64,000 bases of DNA from Acanthacorydalis orientalis (GCA_034766995.1 CM068323.1:19425112-19489111), one strand, 5' to 3'; shown: positions 27,053-41,920, counted from the first letter of the stretch. Numbers and translations are program-made. Notes: generated by a model not told the origin, from the letters alone.

Positions 27053-28508
27053 CCAAGTATATCCAATCATTATTTTGTTATTTACCAAGACGATTAATGG
27101 AGGAAAACATTATAGATTCAATCTGAACTTTAATAAATCAAATCAACATAAATTAATGTCATAGAAAGTTTTGTGTCACAAGTACTTAAATAAGTGATAT
27201 TTTTGAACTGACGAAACTTATTTAGAAGTTTGTGCTTAAAGATACACATAATTTAATTCTGAAAATATTAAAGATAGTGTAGATATTATTATGCTTAAAA
27301 AGTGTTGATTAATAATTTAATAAAATTTTTACAGACAGCATTGTTTTATATTTGATGAATGTCTGTATCATTCTTTATAATTTAATTATTGTTCGAAAAA
27401 AATTATATTTTAAAATTAAAAATTAAATACATGAAATAAAAATGATGGTTATAGAATAGAATGCATTGATTATAAAAAATATATAGAATTTATACAAATA
27501 TCTTTTTCAATTGCTAATCAATTTTATATCAAGCATATTTTTTTAAGAAATGTTAAATGGTTTATGAATATAAACATCGTTTACCTTAATAATCAATATT
27601 ATATTTTCTAATAAACTTATTTAAAGCAAACGTTACACAAATATGAAATGTTGAATATTGTCATGTTATTCAAGCCTCTGCTATTGCAAACGATTTTAGG
27701 TTTTTTTTTAATACTTTGTATATATATAAATTTGTACAAATTTGTATCTGTTTGTTTGTCAGAATTGAAAATAACAGTAATATATGTCAAATATAACTGT
27801 GGTGTGTTTTGTATTTTAATTAACAAAGCAAACACATTTCCTAATCAAAAACAAACACAAATAACACTACGTGCGTATGCTTTCATGTTTTCATTACGAA
27901 TAAAATAAATTTATCAATCTACAGACCTTTCAAATGTTAACTTACGGAGCTAAAAAGCGTTTTCTTTAAAACAACATTCCGTGTGTTTTTTTTAAAAAAA
28001 AAAGTACACAGTCGAAATCCCAAACGTAAACCGGATGTAGAAAAAAAGTGATGACGGAAAATACATCAAACTCTCACAGTCTATAGCAATTTTCAACTGA
28101 TTTACATAAACTTTTTCTTCGAGCACATATTTTAAAAGCTCTAATACTACCTGGAAGCCTCCAACCGCCAACGAACAACGAACTTTGCACATTTTTCAAT
28201 CTGACAGTGTATTTTTCTTTCTGTGTATGTTCATAAAACTTATGATTTGTTTAAGCGAATTTAAATTCATGTATGCATACGAAAATGGCAAGTCCTTGTG
28301 TTCGAAATAATAAATTCAATGACCTGAATTTACAATGGAAAGTTATTGACTCGTTCTATTTTAATGCCATATGAAAACTGTAATAAAAAGATTTTCATAA
28401 TCGGTGATGGATTCGAGATTTTATATTTCAGTGTTTTATTTTTTACCCTTATATGTTCAATCTCCTAAGAGATCTCTGCGCAGAGCTTTGTAATCTATAA
28501 TAATCATC

Positions 28509-28510
<2 letters not shown>

Positions 28511-28546
<36 letters not shown>

Positions 28547-28560
28547 GTGTATATGTGTGG
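28511..28560. repeat. Compound TA-TG microsatellite
   Basis: About 16 TA units, then CATGTGTATATGTGTG. Confidence 0.95.
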
Positions 28561-29635
28561 AAACTCGATAAGAATTTTTTATGTCGTTTTGTTTCATTTT
28601 TTATCGTACACAAATCACAAACGTGAAATCACCAGATCTGTTTAATAGTACGCGTGTTTTTATCGACTTTAATATCAATTTTTCACGGTTGTTTGAGCAG
28701 GTCAAGCAAAGCACACAGTTTCCATTAAAAAACACAAGTGTTTTCGTACGTTTATTTTTTGTTTTACATATTTCAGTCTGAAATTTTCATACGAAACATC
28801 ACGTGTCAGTGTCTTTTTTTGTGTTTGTTCGTTATTATTATTATTCAGAGGCGTGAAAAATAAGAATTAATATTAAAGTGAACAAAATTTAATTTAAAAA
28901 CTGTAGACGTTTATTAATGGACACTGAAATAATTTTAACCGTACAAATAAAATTTACATTAATTTTAAAACGCTTTTATTTAATTTCATGTGATATTGAT
29001 GAAGAGTAGAGAACTGATAGAAAATAATAAGTAATAATAACCAAGAGAGAAATTGTATTAAAAATAAATTATATACTAGTTTCTCATTAAGTTTAATACC
29101 TTTAAATAGACTGTGTAAAATTATTATATATTTCTCATGCACTATTATTTTAAAAAGATAATCTTTCTCTAATGTTTTGTTTATTTATATATACTACCAA
29201 ATATTATCTTTAAATTATATATAAGTGTACATATTTCTTTCAACTTTTATAAGTTTCACAAATATTTACGCTTAACATAATCTCCAGCAGTACAAAAACA
29301 TCTAGATGTTTGTTTTCAATTTTCATTCAAAATAATCCCTAACCTCGATTTATTTTATTCTATACATTTTTTACTGACCACGTTTTCATTACCTTGTTTT
29401 TTTGTTACTGTAAACATTCAACTATCTTACGATGAATTATTAAAATGATTCTCGATTCATCTTATTCATTTTAGCATATAAAAGAAAATTTAATATTTTA
29501 ATTGAAACATCCTAAAAAAATATTTAATATTTACAATAAAAAATTGTATATTTTAAATTTATGAACATTTCTAGAATTTCTATCTAGAGACTCGATTGTT
29601 CACATTGTTTTATAATTTTATTTTATCTGTTACAG

Positions 29636-29771
29636 TTACATAATTCTTCGGAAACTGTAGTAGCTCTGAATTCATTAACACTATCTAGTACGGGTAGATA
29701 CAGATGTGAAGTATCTGCTGAAGCTCCTTCATTTGAAACCGTCACCGACCATGCAGATATGGTTGTAGTAG
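29636..29771 (+). CDS. beat: Beat-family Ig protein, internal exon 2 (second half of Ig domain 1)
   Basis: Seen: the exon follows a TTACAG acceptor and ends at a GTGAGT donor. It begins in phase 0, matching the previous exon, and leaves one base of a split codon (phase 1). Its 45 codons start LHNSSETVVAL, containing an N-S-S glycosylation sequon. They continue through LSSTGRYRCEVSAEAPSF, which carries the F-strand cysteine that pairs with the one in the previous exon, and end DHADMVVV. The usual Ig aspartate of D-x-G-x-Y-x-C is replaced by serine (SSTGRYRC). Known: the phrase RCEVSAEAPSF is among the most conserved of the Beat family. The joined two exons give a complete V-type Ig domain with C, W and C all present and no stop or frameshift, so the gene looks intact here. 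Confidence 0.93.
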
Positions 29772-31918
29772 GTGAGTAAAACTTCTGTTTACTTTTAATA
29801 TATTTGCATTATTTATTGAAAACACCTTATGGACAAAGCAACTAATTGAAACAGTTTATAGCGAGATTTTCAATGAATGTTAATTGATCATTAATATTGT
29901 CGAACATTAATTGAACAGTGTAATATTATTATGTAATAAAACATGCATATGTATTGATACATCATATATTTTAGGAACAGTTATCATTAAATATTTGATA
30001 CTTTGATAAAAAAAATTAAATACTTTTAAAAATAAAACTGATTAATTTATTCATAATTAATTTATAGCTGTAATAACTGTTTAAAATCAATTTCTATTTA
30101 AATAGTGTACTTTTGAAACAAATAAAAATCTATATGGTTAGCGAGTTAAATAAATAATCATGTTTTATTTGTGAACTTAATTGAACGCTGGTTTACAATT
30201 TTTAATATAGGGAATGATATTATCATTGAACAGATTTTAATTAAATCTATTAAATAAAAAAAATGTCTGTTTACTCTAAAAACTTTTTATATTTTGGCAT
30301 TATATATTTCTAGAAGACATACTTATTAATAAAAACCCCTAATAATAGATATTATATTGTTTGGTATTAATATTTGTGATGACAATTTCGATTGACATTT
30401 TTCTTGTACGAAAAAATAATATAAAATTTTCGCCACGAATAAACGCGTCAAGAAAAACAATAAACGACACGAAAACGAAACACTAACTCAGAATATAAAA
30501 CAAAACAGTATTAAATCCTGTTTCGCAAAACGAACGGCTAAGATTACGTACACAACGTTCCATTATCTTAAATCAACCGAGTGAATCCCGGCCACAGTTT
30601 TCAATTTTCCAAGCGGGCCTACTAATACCAGCCAGTAATGTACTTAACGGCCAGCTTATCGAATCTTTCGTAGTCGGTGGATACGCTCTTATACTTGTAC
30701 TCATCGAAAAAAATGTCAAAAGATTATTCATGTATATACATGCACTTATATATATATATATTCATGATTTATTATCTTTATTGCGCGTATCTATCCTCAG
30801 AAATAGTCGTTTTATTGTATTCAACCTATACAGTGTTTAAAAATTTAACTTACACTTGTCTTTTACAATATTGTTTATTACTACTTTTCAATTTTTACAC
30901 ATTACTTACTGATAAATATATTCAAAAAATCATTTGAATATAAAAAAATCAATAAACATTCTTAATTATCTATAAAAATAGTAGTGAAGATAATTCTAGT
31001 AACTGAAATATACGAGTACATAATAAATAATGTTCAACCCATTATATTTATTTATTGTAGAAATAAATTTCACTGAAAAAGTTCAATGACACGATTTCTC
31101 AAAAGGTAGGCGTAGATAGAGATATTGTACGACCTTATGCCAATGTTTTCAATTTTACATGAAACGTGAGCCCTTGTACTACGACGAAAGACCGTGAATT
31201 TATGGTGAGAAGTGTTGGAAGTAAAGAACGACATTTTGTTCTCCGTCAGTAAGTCGGATCTTGTGCAGAGATATCGGTTCTTGAAAGACAACTGATTTGA
31301 TAAAATCTGTATAAGAAAAGGGTTGTTACGGTGACGGGGATGGTACCCATTGTATAATTCATAAGAAATGTTCTATCAACGGCAACATGAATATCTGACG
31401 ACAGTGATGTTTTAAAGTGTGCAACTGATTTATATAAAATATTTTTTAATTGAAATCATTAGGAATCATTCTTTCTATTTCACCAGTATTTTGATAAATT
31501 TATTAAAAATAAAAGTTAAGGAATGATTTTTTTACTTTTCACAAAAATGTTATTATCTTTTAATAATAATATGAATTAATTTTATTTCAAATTATTTTAC
31601 TGCTAATAAAATAGAATGATAGTATATGTTACACAATAACAATTTCCTATTTTCAATATTGGTTCTATGCTAAAACTAGTGTTAAATCAACATAAAACTT
31701 GCCGCATTGAGCGAATGAATATGTATAACTACAAACGAATTTATCTGATGTGACATATTTCAATCAAACTTAATTAATTTGCAATCGTAAACCATTTTAT
31801 TAAAAGCAGTATAGAGTTTATGTGTAATATAATGAAATCAATAATAGTTTTCCAGTGTTCGTGACTTGTTTTATTTATTAAACTGATTTGGGCCAGTTTT
31901 TCATATTCATTTAATAGT

Positions 31919-31920
<2 letters not shown>

Positions 31921-31954
<34 letters not shown>
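31921..31954. repeat. TA microsatellite
   Basis: 17 units. Confidence 0.95.
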
Positions 31955-31957
<3 letters not shown>

Positions 31958-33896
31958 TATAAACAATTATTGGCGTAAAATATTATTTAAATTAAAATAT
32001 AGAGCTATTCGTGCAATAAAACACAAATCATATCACTAAAAAATTAATATTGTGTTTTAGTGTTTAAATAATTTTTCAAATGTCAAATAATATTATTAAT
32101 AATTAAAACTGAAATGAAAATGAAATAATATTTTAAAATAAAGTTTAATTTTGTTATTTATATTTTAATTAATGTTAAGAAATAATAGTAAATAAAATAA
32201 TTGACAGTGAAAGATTTTGTTTATAAATTACAAATAGTGCATTGTATCTTTTGAAAAATAATTATATACTTCTTTTCATATAACTATGTTTTTAATTATA
32301 TTTTACATACATGTTTTATTTAATATTCATTATGCATTTAACAATGTGGAACATGTACATAATAAAATGTGATAGTGTAAACTATATTTTTTTTAAATGT
32401 ATTCAATTATAAATCACAACGAGAACAAATATAACGAATGTATAATATGTTAATGAATTTAATATTCATGTTAGGAATAACATATTATTTTAGGCAATGT
32501 TTTACACATTTTAACGAACGAAGAAAAAATGTATACGTGACGCTAAAATAGTACAAGTGAACGATTGTGAAATCAGTAATTTAACGTCAATCCGTTCGTG
32601 AATATATAAAACCGGAAACAAAATGTCCTGACACGTAAACATGTGATGACATGCATCTACCACGAACTACAATACTGTAAAAATGTCGCAGGAACAACAA
32701 CGGGACACAATAGAGTCGCGTGTCGTTCCGATAAAACTATAACACAAAGAATAGACATTGGCAGCAATGTGCGTCACATATATTATTACAGTGCACGTCA
32801 AAACCTCGTTTAAAAGATACAAACGCACACACACACAGAGACAGAATTCTTTTAACTGAATTTATTGTGGGTGGAACTGTAATCACAAATTAGCAGTAAA
32901 TCCATTGACGTAGTTGAAAGAGACAATAATTAGATTTCAAATTCGACGAAATTAAAGACAGCTGATTTTATTGATATAAATAAAATAATTTATTTTTCTC
33001 ATTTTAAAAGCTGTATTCGTATTCAATTTTTTTAATAAAAAAAACTGTATTATTAATGTTTAATTGTAATTTAAATTATTTTCTATGTCGCTTACAGCCA
33101 CTTAAATAAATATAAGTAGCACATTTTGATAAAGTAATTTACCACTGTTTCATAATGAAAATCAATTAGAGAATCTAACTGTTTTTTTCAAACATTTCTG
33201 CTACTAATAAAATATGAAAATATTATTGTAACATAGAAGTTATTTAATAACTAATATGCTTATTCCACAAGTACAAAATTCTAATATTAAAGTAAAACTA
33301 TTTTGTGTATTCCTTTATAGTCCTCCATACGATAGATCCATTTACTATCACAACACACATATCATATATTAGAAAAAGTACCACTACATAAATAATGGAT
33401 TGCTTCAGAGTCAATATTTACATATTTTTTTTAATATTTATCGTATAAAATCGAACACAGATCGTATTCTAACGAAATGTGATCTAAACTATAAAAAAAT
33501 CAATCTAAAATACCTTTTTAAAAAACTATGTCCGAGGTATTGGCTCGTTTTTTACAAAAATATAGTTCGCTACATCATCATAGCATTCCCATACTTTATC
33601 AAACAATCATTGAGACTGAATAATCTTTACATATCTTATAAATTCTATATATCTTTAATTTCATATTTATATTTATGCTATTTATAACAGAAATCTCTTG
33701 TCCTAAATGAACTTAATTGATACTTTGAGTATTGTTTCGTTAAGAAAAACTGTTAGATATTTAATAAGGTTTTATCTGCACTAATACGAAAAATGTATTA
33801 TGGATGAAAATGGGTTTTTCTGAGAAAATTCCGTACTATCGCGGTTTCAGCGGTCATCGTACGCCAACGGCACCGATCGGAAATTACAGAGAGAAC

Positions 33897-33913
33897 GCTG
33901 TTGCCGCAACAGC
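33897..33913. repeat. Short perfect hairpin
   Basis: GCTGTTG and CAACAGC around a three-base CCG loop, within a GC-richer island. Confidence 0.8.
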
Positions 33914-34007
33914 ATTGGCCTAAATGGCGGGCTAATCAATCAACGCCGTCAGAAACAACGGAGCGAGTAACCAGCCACGAAGCATCGTGGCAGCGTTGTA
34001 TCGAAAG

Positions 34008-34077
34008 CACACATACACACACACCTACATGCAAACTTTCAAACACACACACACACACACACATAAATATATACACA
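34008..34077. repeat. CA microsatellite, interrupted
   Basis: Two CA runs (about 34010-34024 and 34042-34063) separated by CTACATGCAAACTTTC. Confidence 0.95.
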
Positions 34078-35089
34078 AACAATGGGCACCGATGTTTGGA
34101 AAAGCGTGCGCTCGTCGACGTCGTCGGTGGCGTCGTCATCGAGCTGAGGTTATGTGCTGCTGATATTGTAATTTGTCTCGGATACGTTGTTTTTATAACC
34201 GTGGAAAAAAGTCCTACGTCAAAATGCCATGCTTTTCGAAACGAGATATATCTCTCGCAGCGTACCTCAAAAACTTGCTGTTACCCCTGTTCATTGTCCA
34301 GCATGTAACATTTGTACAACACGGATGGTGTTTCTGTTTCATTAATGGATAGAGATGATTTTCCGTTTTTTTTATTTTGTATGCATTTCAATTCATGTCG
34401 TGAAAAAGATTGCAGTATTGTGAATTTTTTACACGCTTACATTGTTATTCTGTTTGCAGATATTTTTAATTCTTGACTTAAATTCAGTGTCAGTATAAAT
34501 AATATAATACTTATAATACACATTTTTAGAAACATTCATAAATATAAATCAGTACAAAAGTGCGTCATAAAATATTTAAAGATAATTTATTATTTCAAAT
34601 ACTTGCCTTTTCTTTTATTTAGTATACTTTATTATTTTTTTAATATATTAATTTAATTATATATATATATATGTAAAATGTATTAAATACTTTTTTTTGG
34701 TAAATTTATAAAGTGTATCATTATTAATATTTTGAAATAATATTGTAATATCAATATATTTCTTTATTATTATAAAGAAAATATGATCTGTTTTTTTTTT
34801 ATTTTATACAATTTCATACTAAAAAAAAGTCATTTTTTGAATATCTACTGAGTCTTTTAATTTGCGCAGTGATGTGAAATTAAATAAAAAAATATTCATT
34901 CATGTATTATCAATTTATGAAATATGTAAACAGAATATTGAAATAAATCGTTTATCATCATTTGATAAGAGTATATCTGAAATTAGAACAACCACAAATT
35001 TGGAAAATATCGATTCTGTTTATTTATAACGCTTGTATCAAAATCTATCTAAAATTTTTGATCGTTGAACCGGCTATCTATAGATTTTA

Positions 35090-35470
35090 GATGCGTGTTT
35101 TTCTTCATCCATCCATCCACTGCCTAATAATAAAACGAAAAATCGATATTATTCTGTTTATACAACGGCACCGACCGTTTAAAATGCTACACGGTCCGCT
35201 CACCTCACGTGACCATTAACGTTTTGTTGACGTTGGCTAATTCCACGGCCTAAAATTTAAATTTTATCTTTTCCCCCACTCGCCGACCTGATGTTTGAAA
35301 GCCGAACAATAATGTCACATACCAAATGACGGTATCAGCTCCCCATTAATCAAAAAAAAAGTAGATGCGATCAATCGTCCGGGGCTAATGTTTTTGTTTC
35401 GGCCAAAACGAATATTGAATATCAAATATGCAAACTGTCATTACGCTTACGATTTAGCAAGAACAGTTTG
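35090..35470. other. GC-richer island with E-box
   Basis: Contains a CACGTG E-box at 35206-35211 followed by CCATTAAC, and further on CCCATTAATC. A candidate enhancer within the giant intron, on composition and motifs only. Confidence 0.28.
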
Positions 35471-35806
35471 CACTGTATATTAGGTCATACGTTTTAACCC
35501 GATTGGTCGTATTTCTTTATTTGATTGTTCATCACGGATGTGATGAATGCAGCAATAACTGTACGATCGTAAAGTCGATTAACTCTTTCCAAAAAGCACT
35601 AGTAACAGCTTGGCTGCAGACGGCACGAACATATTTCGAATACGGAATGAAAATTGCACGTTCTGTGTGTGTGTTTTTTTTTTGCTTTTTATTCGAGCTA
35701 TAATTTTTAATTTGGAAATATTTATGAGGACTTACTTCATTCGTTTTGATGACTACTCTTTTTTGCCCCTTTATTCAATTAATAAGAATATATAGCATTC
35801 ATTGAA

Positions 35807-35848
35807 ACACACACACATGCACATGTATATATATATATATATATATAT
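35807..35848. repeat. Compound CA-TA microsatellite
   Basis: CA run, CATGCACATG, then TA run. Confidence 0.95.
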
Positions 35849-36486
35849 GAAAATACCTGAAAGTATAGTATCATATATTTTAATCAAAACATAAAGATTT
35901 TCAATTTCATATTTTATATAGAAGTTCGAATATAAACTACTACAGTTATAGAGATAGTACAATATTATTTTAAGTCAAGTGAAAAAAATATAAATATAGT
36001 TATTTATCCGAATTAAATAGATTTAATTTTAAAATTGTACTTTTAAAAAAAATAACAACAGGAAACAGTTACGGAAATGAAAATAAATTCAGAATGTTTT
36101 AATCGATAAGATTACAAAAATCCAATCAAACATCAAAAATCAAATCCGTCCGCAAATATTAGTCTTTTAATTTTTCACTTAATGCAGCCAAACGGGTTTA
36201 ATTAAAATGATCCGTCAGTTTTGATACAGAGTCGTTAACGACATCATGTACACAGAGAAGCACATAAATAGTTAAAAAAATATCAAATTATACTCAGCTC
36301 ATATTCAGAACATAAATCACAAAAAAAATGTTTCTGCAAAAAGCACATCCCTTTAAAAAGTATATATCTTGATAGTCACTCTGTAAATAAATTTTACTTC
36401 AGTGTGGGGAAAAATTGATAATGTGTGAGACTGTACAACGAATTGAATACTTTATGAGTTTAGGTGATAAAGTTGATAATTAATAT

Positions 36487-36550
<64 letters not shown>
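36487..36550. repeat. TA microsatellite
   Basis: About 31 units with one TG. Confidence 0.95.
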
Positions 36551-36553
<3 letters not shown>

Positions 36554-36918
36554 AATGAATTGCGTTGAACAAAAAAAGTAATAAATAAAATGAAACCGAA
36601 TAAACATAATTAAGCAAATTTGATATTCAATTAGGTTCTCTGACAAAAACTACCATCGTCAACAAAGAACCATTTTCAACGACCCTTAAGAGAGTACGTT
36701 ACCGTTATCTTTAGAGTAATAAATATTCCTTTCGTGCCTTCGTCGACATTAGCTTTTAACGTTTACTTTTTAAATTAGTAGCGAAACTTTAGCAGTTTAT
36801 CATTAGCTTGCAACAATACTAAATCAATATTCTTACACATTTCAAACGTAACGAATGTCTCTTTTATAGTTTGACAGAGAATTCGTTTCCGTTGTGTAAA
36901 TTAAGAGATACCTAAATA

Positions 36919-36935
36919 ACACACACACATACATG

Positions 36936-36967
<32 letters not shown>
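36919..36967. repeat. Compound CA-TA microsatellite
   Basis: CA runs broken by ATACATG, then TA run. Confidence 0.95.
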
Positions 36968-37878
36968 AACTCGAACAGAAAGATTTATTAATAAAATATT
37001 TTACTTTATTTACTAATTAACTACATCACAATCAACACCACATTCATACATTAAAAAGTGTAAAGTAAAAAAAATACATTATTGAATTATGAACCAGACT
37101 TATTTATGTAAAATATTTTTAATACAAGAAACATATTAACGAAATAATCCAATAAGTCATAAAAAAAGTATTGAAAGAGAATCGAAAATTTCATTATAAC
37201 ATGAATATGTAGAGTAGTCAATTTGAAAATTTACAATCGATAAAAATGGTAAAATACTTCTGTCGTAGAGATCCAATATACATTTTTGATTATTTTTAAA
37301 TTTATTGTTAAACTTTACCAACAAGCTACATTGAATAACTTAAAAATCGAAACAGGAAGTAGTAGATATTCAAGTAATTCTCAAAAATCAACAAAACAAT
37401 ACACGATTGGTGTCACAGGTAGAAAAACAGATAATTATAGATATGATAGTACGTTCATAATTTCTTATATATTTAATTATAATAAGTACTGATAAATTCT
37501 AAATAAAATATTATCAGCATTTCACTGTTTCTATTTACAGAACAATGTCTTCATTCGAATAAATTGAGTTATAATACAAAAAAAACGTATTTTTTAAAAA
37601 ACAATTTTCCCCTAAAATAATCATAAATTACAGTGAGAAAAATCACGATTTTTCATCGTGCATCAGCCGGTTATGTCAAAACTAATCGCTTTTTCCCATT
37701 AAACGTTCAATTTAATTCAGTAGTCAAAAATAATTACATTTTTTCCTAAATTCACCGCAAACGATTTTCTGAAAATCGAATCAGCAATGTTTATTGTAAA
37801 AATAATTGCTATTAAATTGCATTATCTTTTTTTAAACCGATAAATAAATTAACGGTAGTTTAAAAAAATAATTCTTAA

Positions 37879-37927
37879 TATATATATATATATGGGTGTA
37901 TGGGTGTATGTGTGTAGGTGTATATAC
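37879..37927. repeat. TA and GGTGTAT repeat
   Basis: Short TA run, then two exact GGGTGTAT units and related TG words. Confidence 0.9.
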
Positions 37928-38696
37928 AGACTTTCCCGACAAAACCATTAACAATTTAATCCTTATAAGTATACGAATACTCGTTTAATTCTTTTATTAG
38001 TACTTACAGATAACCTGTTTCAAGTATTCCCTTTAGAATACACCAAGTAGTATACAAGCTTGTCCTCTATATGGATATTTAAAGAGCTCTCAAAGATATC
38101 TTTCTCTAAGAGACTTATCCAAGACAACCGTTTCATTTTTATTTAAAGAACAAATATGAAAAGAATCAAGGGTAATGACCAAATGAGAAATGGTAGTTTT
38201 CCTTTATATATCACAATTGAATTATTTGATTTTGTACACTACAAACACCTGTATAACATAACTGTATAAATATAACACAAAATAAGTGTAAAACATTAAA
38301 ATTATTTTAAATCATCTGTATAAATCTGCATTTATATATATAATTATATCAATAAAAATTAACATGTTTTTTTAACGCAGATCTTCATAACTGCCTGATA
38401 TACCTTTAATAAATATTCAATTATAAAAAATGTATATATACACAAACGTCAAGTTCAAAAGAACACCCCCATACTCCCATTTATACACATTTTCAGTTCA
38501 CCGTTTTTAATAAAGCGATATTATTTATATTTGCTCAATTGTAAATTTCATACGTCAATCTATTATTTAGTTTAATTATAATTTTTGATGTAAAAATTCA
38601 CCCATTCAAAATAATCGTGTACAAAATGTGTTTCTCATTACATATAATGTCCTATATACATATTATATACACACGTACCTACACTCACAAAGATAA

Positions 38697-38769
<73 letters not shown>
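38697..38769. repeat. TA microsatellite
   Basis: About 36 uninterrupted units. Confidence 0.97.
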
Positions 38770-38772
<3 letters not shown>

Positions 38773-39512
38773 AAAAATAAACACACATGCACTGTTTATT
38801 ATTACATAATATATATATTGTTTAACAGGAACAGACGGCGTGTAAATAAATTAAACGAACAAAAAAAATTAACATAATGATAATAAAAAAATATATACCA
38901 TTAATATTAATGTAGAAATAATTATGTGAAATATTTACACGTATGCTTCTCATTAATCACTTCAGCTGTGCCTTTTCCGTGTATTAACATTAAGTGATAA
39001 CGTTTTTAATTGCGTTTAAATTTTATATGCATTTCCTTCTGAAACGCCGTTTCTGTATTCTAACTCTGGTGTGGTTCATTCAGAAACTTTGCTAATTATA
39101 CATATAACGATTTTCATAATTTGATTATTTTTTTATTCAATTCTTATTATTTAATTACGGACCACTTTCTGATATTTTTTTTATTTATATAGTATTTTCA
39201 TTCACGATATATCTCTCTTTCCATTCAGACTAAATTCGTTACTACAAACGTTTTTATATAAAACATTTAAATTAATAAGTTTTGGATTGTATATTTTACT
39301 TAATTAATTATTCATCCTTTTGATGTTTTACTCTTTTTTTCTTTTAAACTTTCTCGATGCAGAATTCATTATCCAGAAATGAATTTCATAATTATTATGT
39401 ATGACTTTTATAAGATATTATTCTTGTTTAATGAAGAACTACAAATTCCATATTTGTATATTTTAAATGTTTAAATTATTTTTTTCTATTTGATTTATTT
39501 AAAGGTTCTTTT

Positions 39513-39515
<3 letters not shown>

Positions 39516-39554
<39 letters not shown>
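39516..39554. repeat. TA microsatellite
   Basis: About 19 units. Confidence 0.95.
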
Positions 39555-39556
<2 letters not shown>

Positions 39557-39669
39557 TTGGAAATGCTATCATATTTACAGGAAATCTGTACAAGCAATGT
39601 ACTATTTCGTTTCTGAATCTGTTTAGTTTCATTAAAGGTCATTTTCAAACAACAACCCTTAATTGTAGA

Positions 39670-39960
39670 CCACTTACGGGAAGATTCGAGGCCACTTGAC
39701 GTATCTTCACTTAATTGCTATCAATTTCATGTAGAAACTATTCATCACTCTGTGCCCATTCATACTCGCTTGTAATTCCATAACTGCTGTCATAAGGACC
39801 CCAATTAACACGCCGGACACCCTAAAATTTACATTTGAAACTTGGTCAATGACGCCTGATACTGTATCGAAGTTCCATCGCCGTCCAACTACAAGGACAT
39901 TATTCTGTTAATAATCTTAACTTGTAACACTCTACTACTTCACGAACATATTGATATTGC
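39670..39960. other. GC-richer island with ATTA-core motifs
   Basis: Includes CTTAATTGC, CCAATTAACAC and TTGTAATTCC in a less AT-biased block. No open frame of note. Possible regulatory element. Confidence 0.28.
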
Positions 39961-40104
39961 AAGTTAGTCGACATGTCTAAATTTATGTTCGGTAACCTTA
40001 AATTGACATCACTCTAACTATGATTTATTACCTGAATGTAAATTAATACGCGTCTGTTATGTAAGTTCCTAGTTCTCGACAAACATAAATAAATATGTAC
40101 ACAT

Positions 40105-40107
40105 GCA

Positions 40108-40160
<53 letters not shown>

Positions 40161-40176
40161 ATGTATTTGTATATAT
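40105..40176. repeat. TA microsatellite with TATG flanks
   Basis: TA core with TATG units on both sides. Confidence 0.95.
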
Positions 40177-40657
40177 CATATTGACATTTTAATTCCAATA
40201 TGTAAAATAATATAAAATCTATCATAAGTACACCAGAAACCATAAAGTTCAACTAATATCAAAGGAAAACAACAAAAAATAATAACAAACATTATAAGAA
40301 TATTGGAAAATATTTAAAATGAAATAGTTATACCAAAACAAATTTTAATAAATTTTAGACTTCAGTAGAATAATTAATTGAATTATAACAATCGTAATAA
40401 TTCAATACCAAATGCCGTTATTCGCTTAACTGAAAATAAAACAAAGACTAATTGCTTCAAACATAATAACTAGAATATTATAAAGGGAATGAAAAACATA
40501 GAATTAGTTTATAAATACTTTACTGCAACGATTAAATTGGATAATGAATAATTAGAAAAGGGGCTAGAAAATAATATAAAGCCATTAGTACCATATGGCG
40601 AATAGAACGGCTATATATTTAAACATAATTGAAAATTAAACTCTTGAAAAATCTAAA

Positions 40658-40660
<3 letters not shown>

Positions 40661-40728
<68 letters not shown>
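40661..40728. repeat. TA microsatellite
   Basis: About 33 units. Confidence 0.97.
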
Positions 40729-40732
<4 letters not shown>

Positions 40733-40965
40733 AGAGAGAATATTATTTTTATTCTATGTACATGTTAGTCAACAAATAAGAAAAAAGTTCCTCTCTTCTG
40801 TTCCCATTTCATTTAATATACGTAACAAAGAAAACCAAATTAAAATTTTCCAACAAAAATTAAAAGTAGATACAAAATAAAATTAACTCATCCAGTCACT
40901 GTAATTTATTCGTTGCGAGTTTTCTTCTGTGAATATTTCAACAAGATGTACAGTACAAGTACTTT

Positions 40966-40967
40966 AC

Positions 40968-41029
<62 letters not shown>

Positions 41030-41031
41030 AA
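40966..41031. repeat. CATA-TA microsatellite
   Basis: CATA run, then about 23 TA units. Confidence 0.97.
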
Positions 41032-41877
41032 TATGATATAAAATTCCAAGTTCCAGATAAACTTTGTTAGTTGGTTTAAATTCATACACCGCAGGAGAGA
41101 ACATGGTAGGGCGAATACAGAAGGCTGACACAAAGATTCATTACCTAAAACGCTGATAATTACTTACAAAACTTAATTTCGACTACATTTATTAAAATAG
41201 TTTTTTTTACACTGTTAGAATGAAATATAGTTAAAGTTGAAACGAGTACGGATGCTGAAAATGTTGACAGCACCTTTATATTCTTATTTACTGTATTGTT
41301 CTGTTTAAAATTGAGAAGTGCAGATATTATAAAATTTTTGTTGAATTCTGTTAAGAAAATAGGCAACATAGATGCACGTTATTTGTTTTTAAAATAAGTT
41401 CATAATGAAACAAAATAAAAGTAAAATATTATTTAAATTCTTGTTCCTGTTTCTACGTATTTTAATTAAAACTCTAAATTGAAATAGAGTGTAATGTTTA
41501 CAATAAAACTATTTAAAATAAACTAATTAAATATCAGAATAAATATATTTTTTTAAGATCTATTTAAGGTTAAAAAAATTAATCGAAACCCTGTATTATT
41601 TTATATTATATTAGAATTTATTACATGTGCTCATTTAAAAATATATTTAAATGTACTTCAATATCATTTTCCTTTAACGATATTTAAAATTTAGAGAAAT
41701 CATTTATGTCATGATATTTTTTTATATGTTACTTCTAATATACATGTGTGTGTGTCTCTTTGTGTTTAAAGTAATTCTTAAAAGAAAAAGTCATTTATAT
41801 TCCAGCATACAAATCACAGTTCAACCAAATGCTACGATTAAACAGTTGATACTTCTTAGTGAGTTTTTAGTTTAGTT

Positions 41878-41920
41878 GTATATATATATATATATATATA
41901 TAAATGTGTGTGTGTGTGTG
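41878..41920. repeat. Compound TA-TG microsatellite
   Basis: TA run, AAA break, eight TG units. A separate TG run lies at about 41746-41757. Confidence 0.95.

Larger units (their letters stand above)
27022..29635 (+). other. Intron between beat exons 1 and 2 (2,614 bp)
   Basis: Starts GTAAGT and ends TTACAG. A TA array begins within about eight bases of the donor, and another compound array lies at about 28511-28560. A T8A10-type homopolymer switch sits near 27987. No gene or conserved-looking block was recognised. Confidence 0.85.
33830..34300. other. GC-richer island with CA repeats
   Basis: Intronic stretch rich in CpG and GTCGTC words (near 34115) around a CA microsatellite. Its 135-codon + strand frame contains a Thr-His run made by the CA repeat and looks accidental. 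Confidence 0.35.

Noticed and set aside
33901..34308. 135-codon + strand frame
   Set aside because: Its core is a Thr-His run from CA repeats. The rest lacks recognisable motifs, and the GC-richer composition lowers stop frequency.
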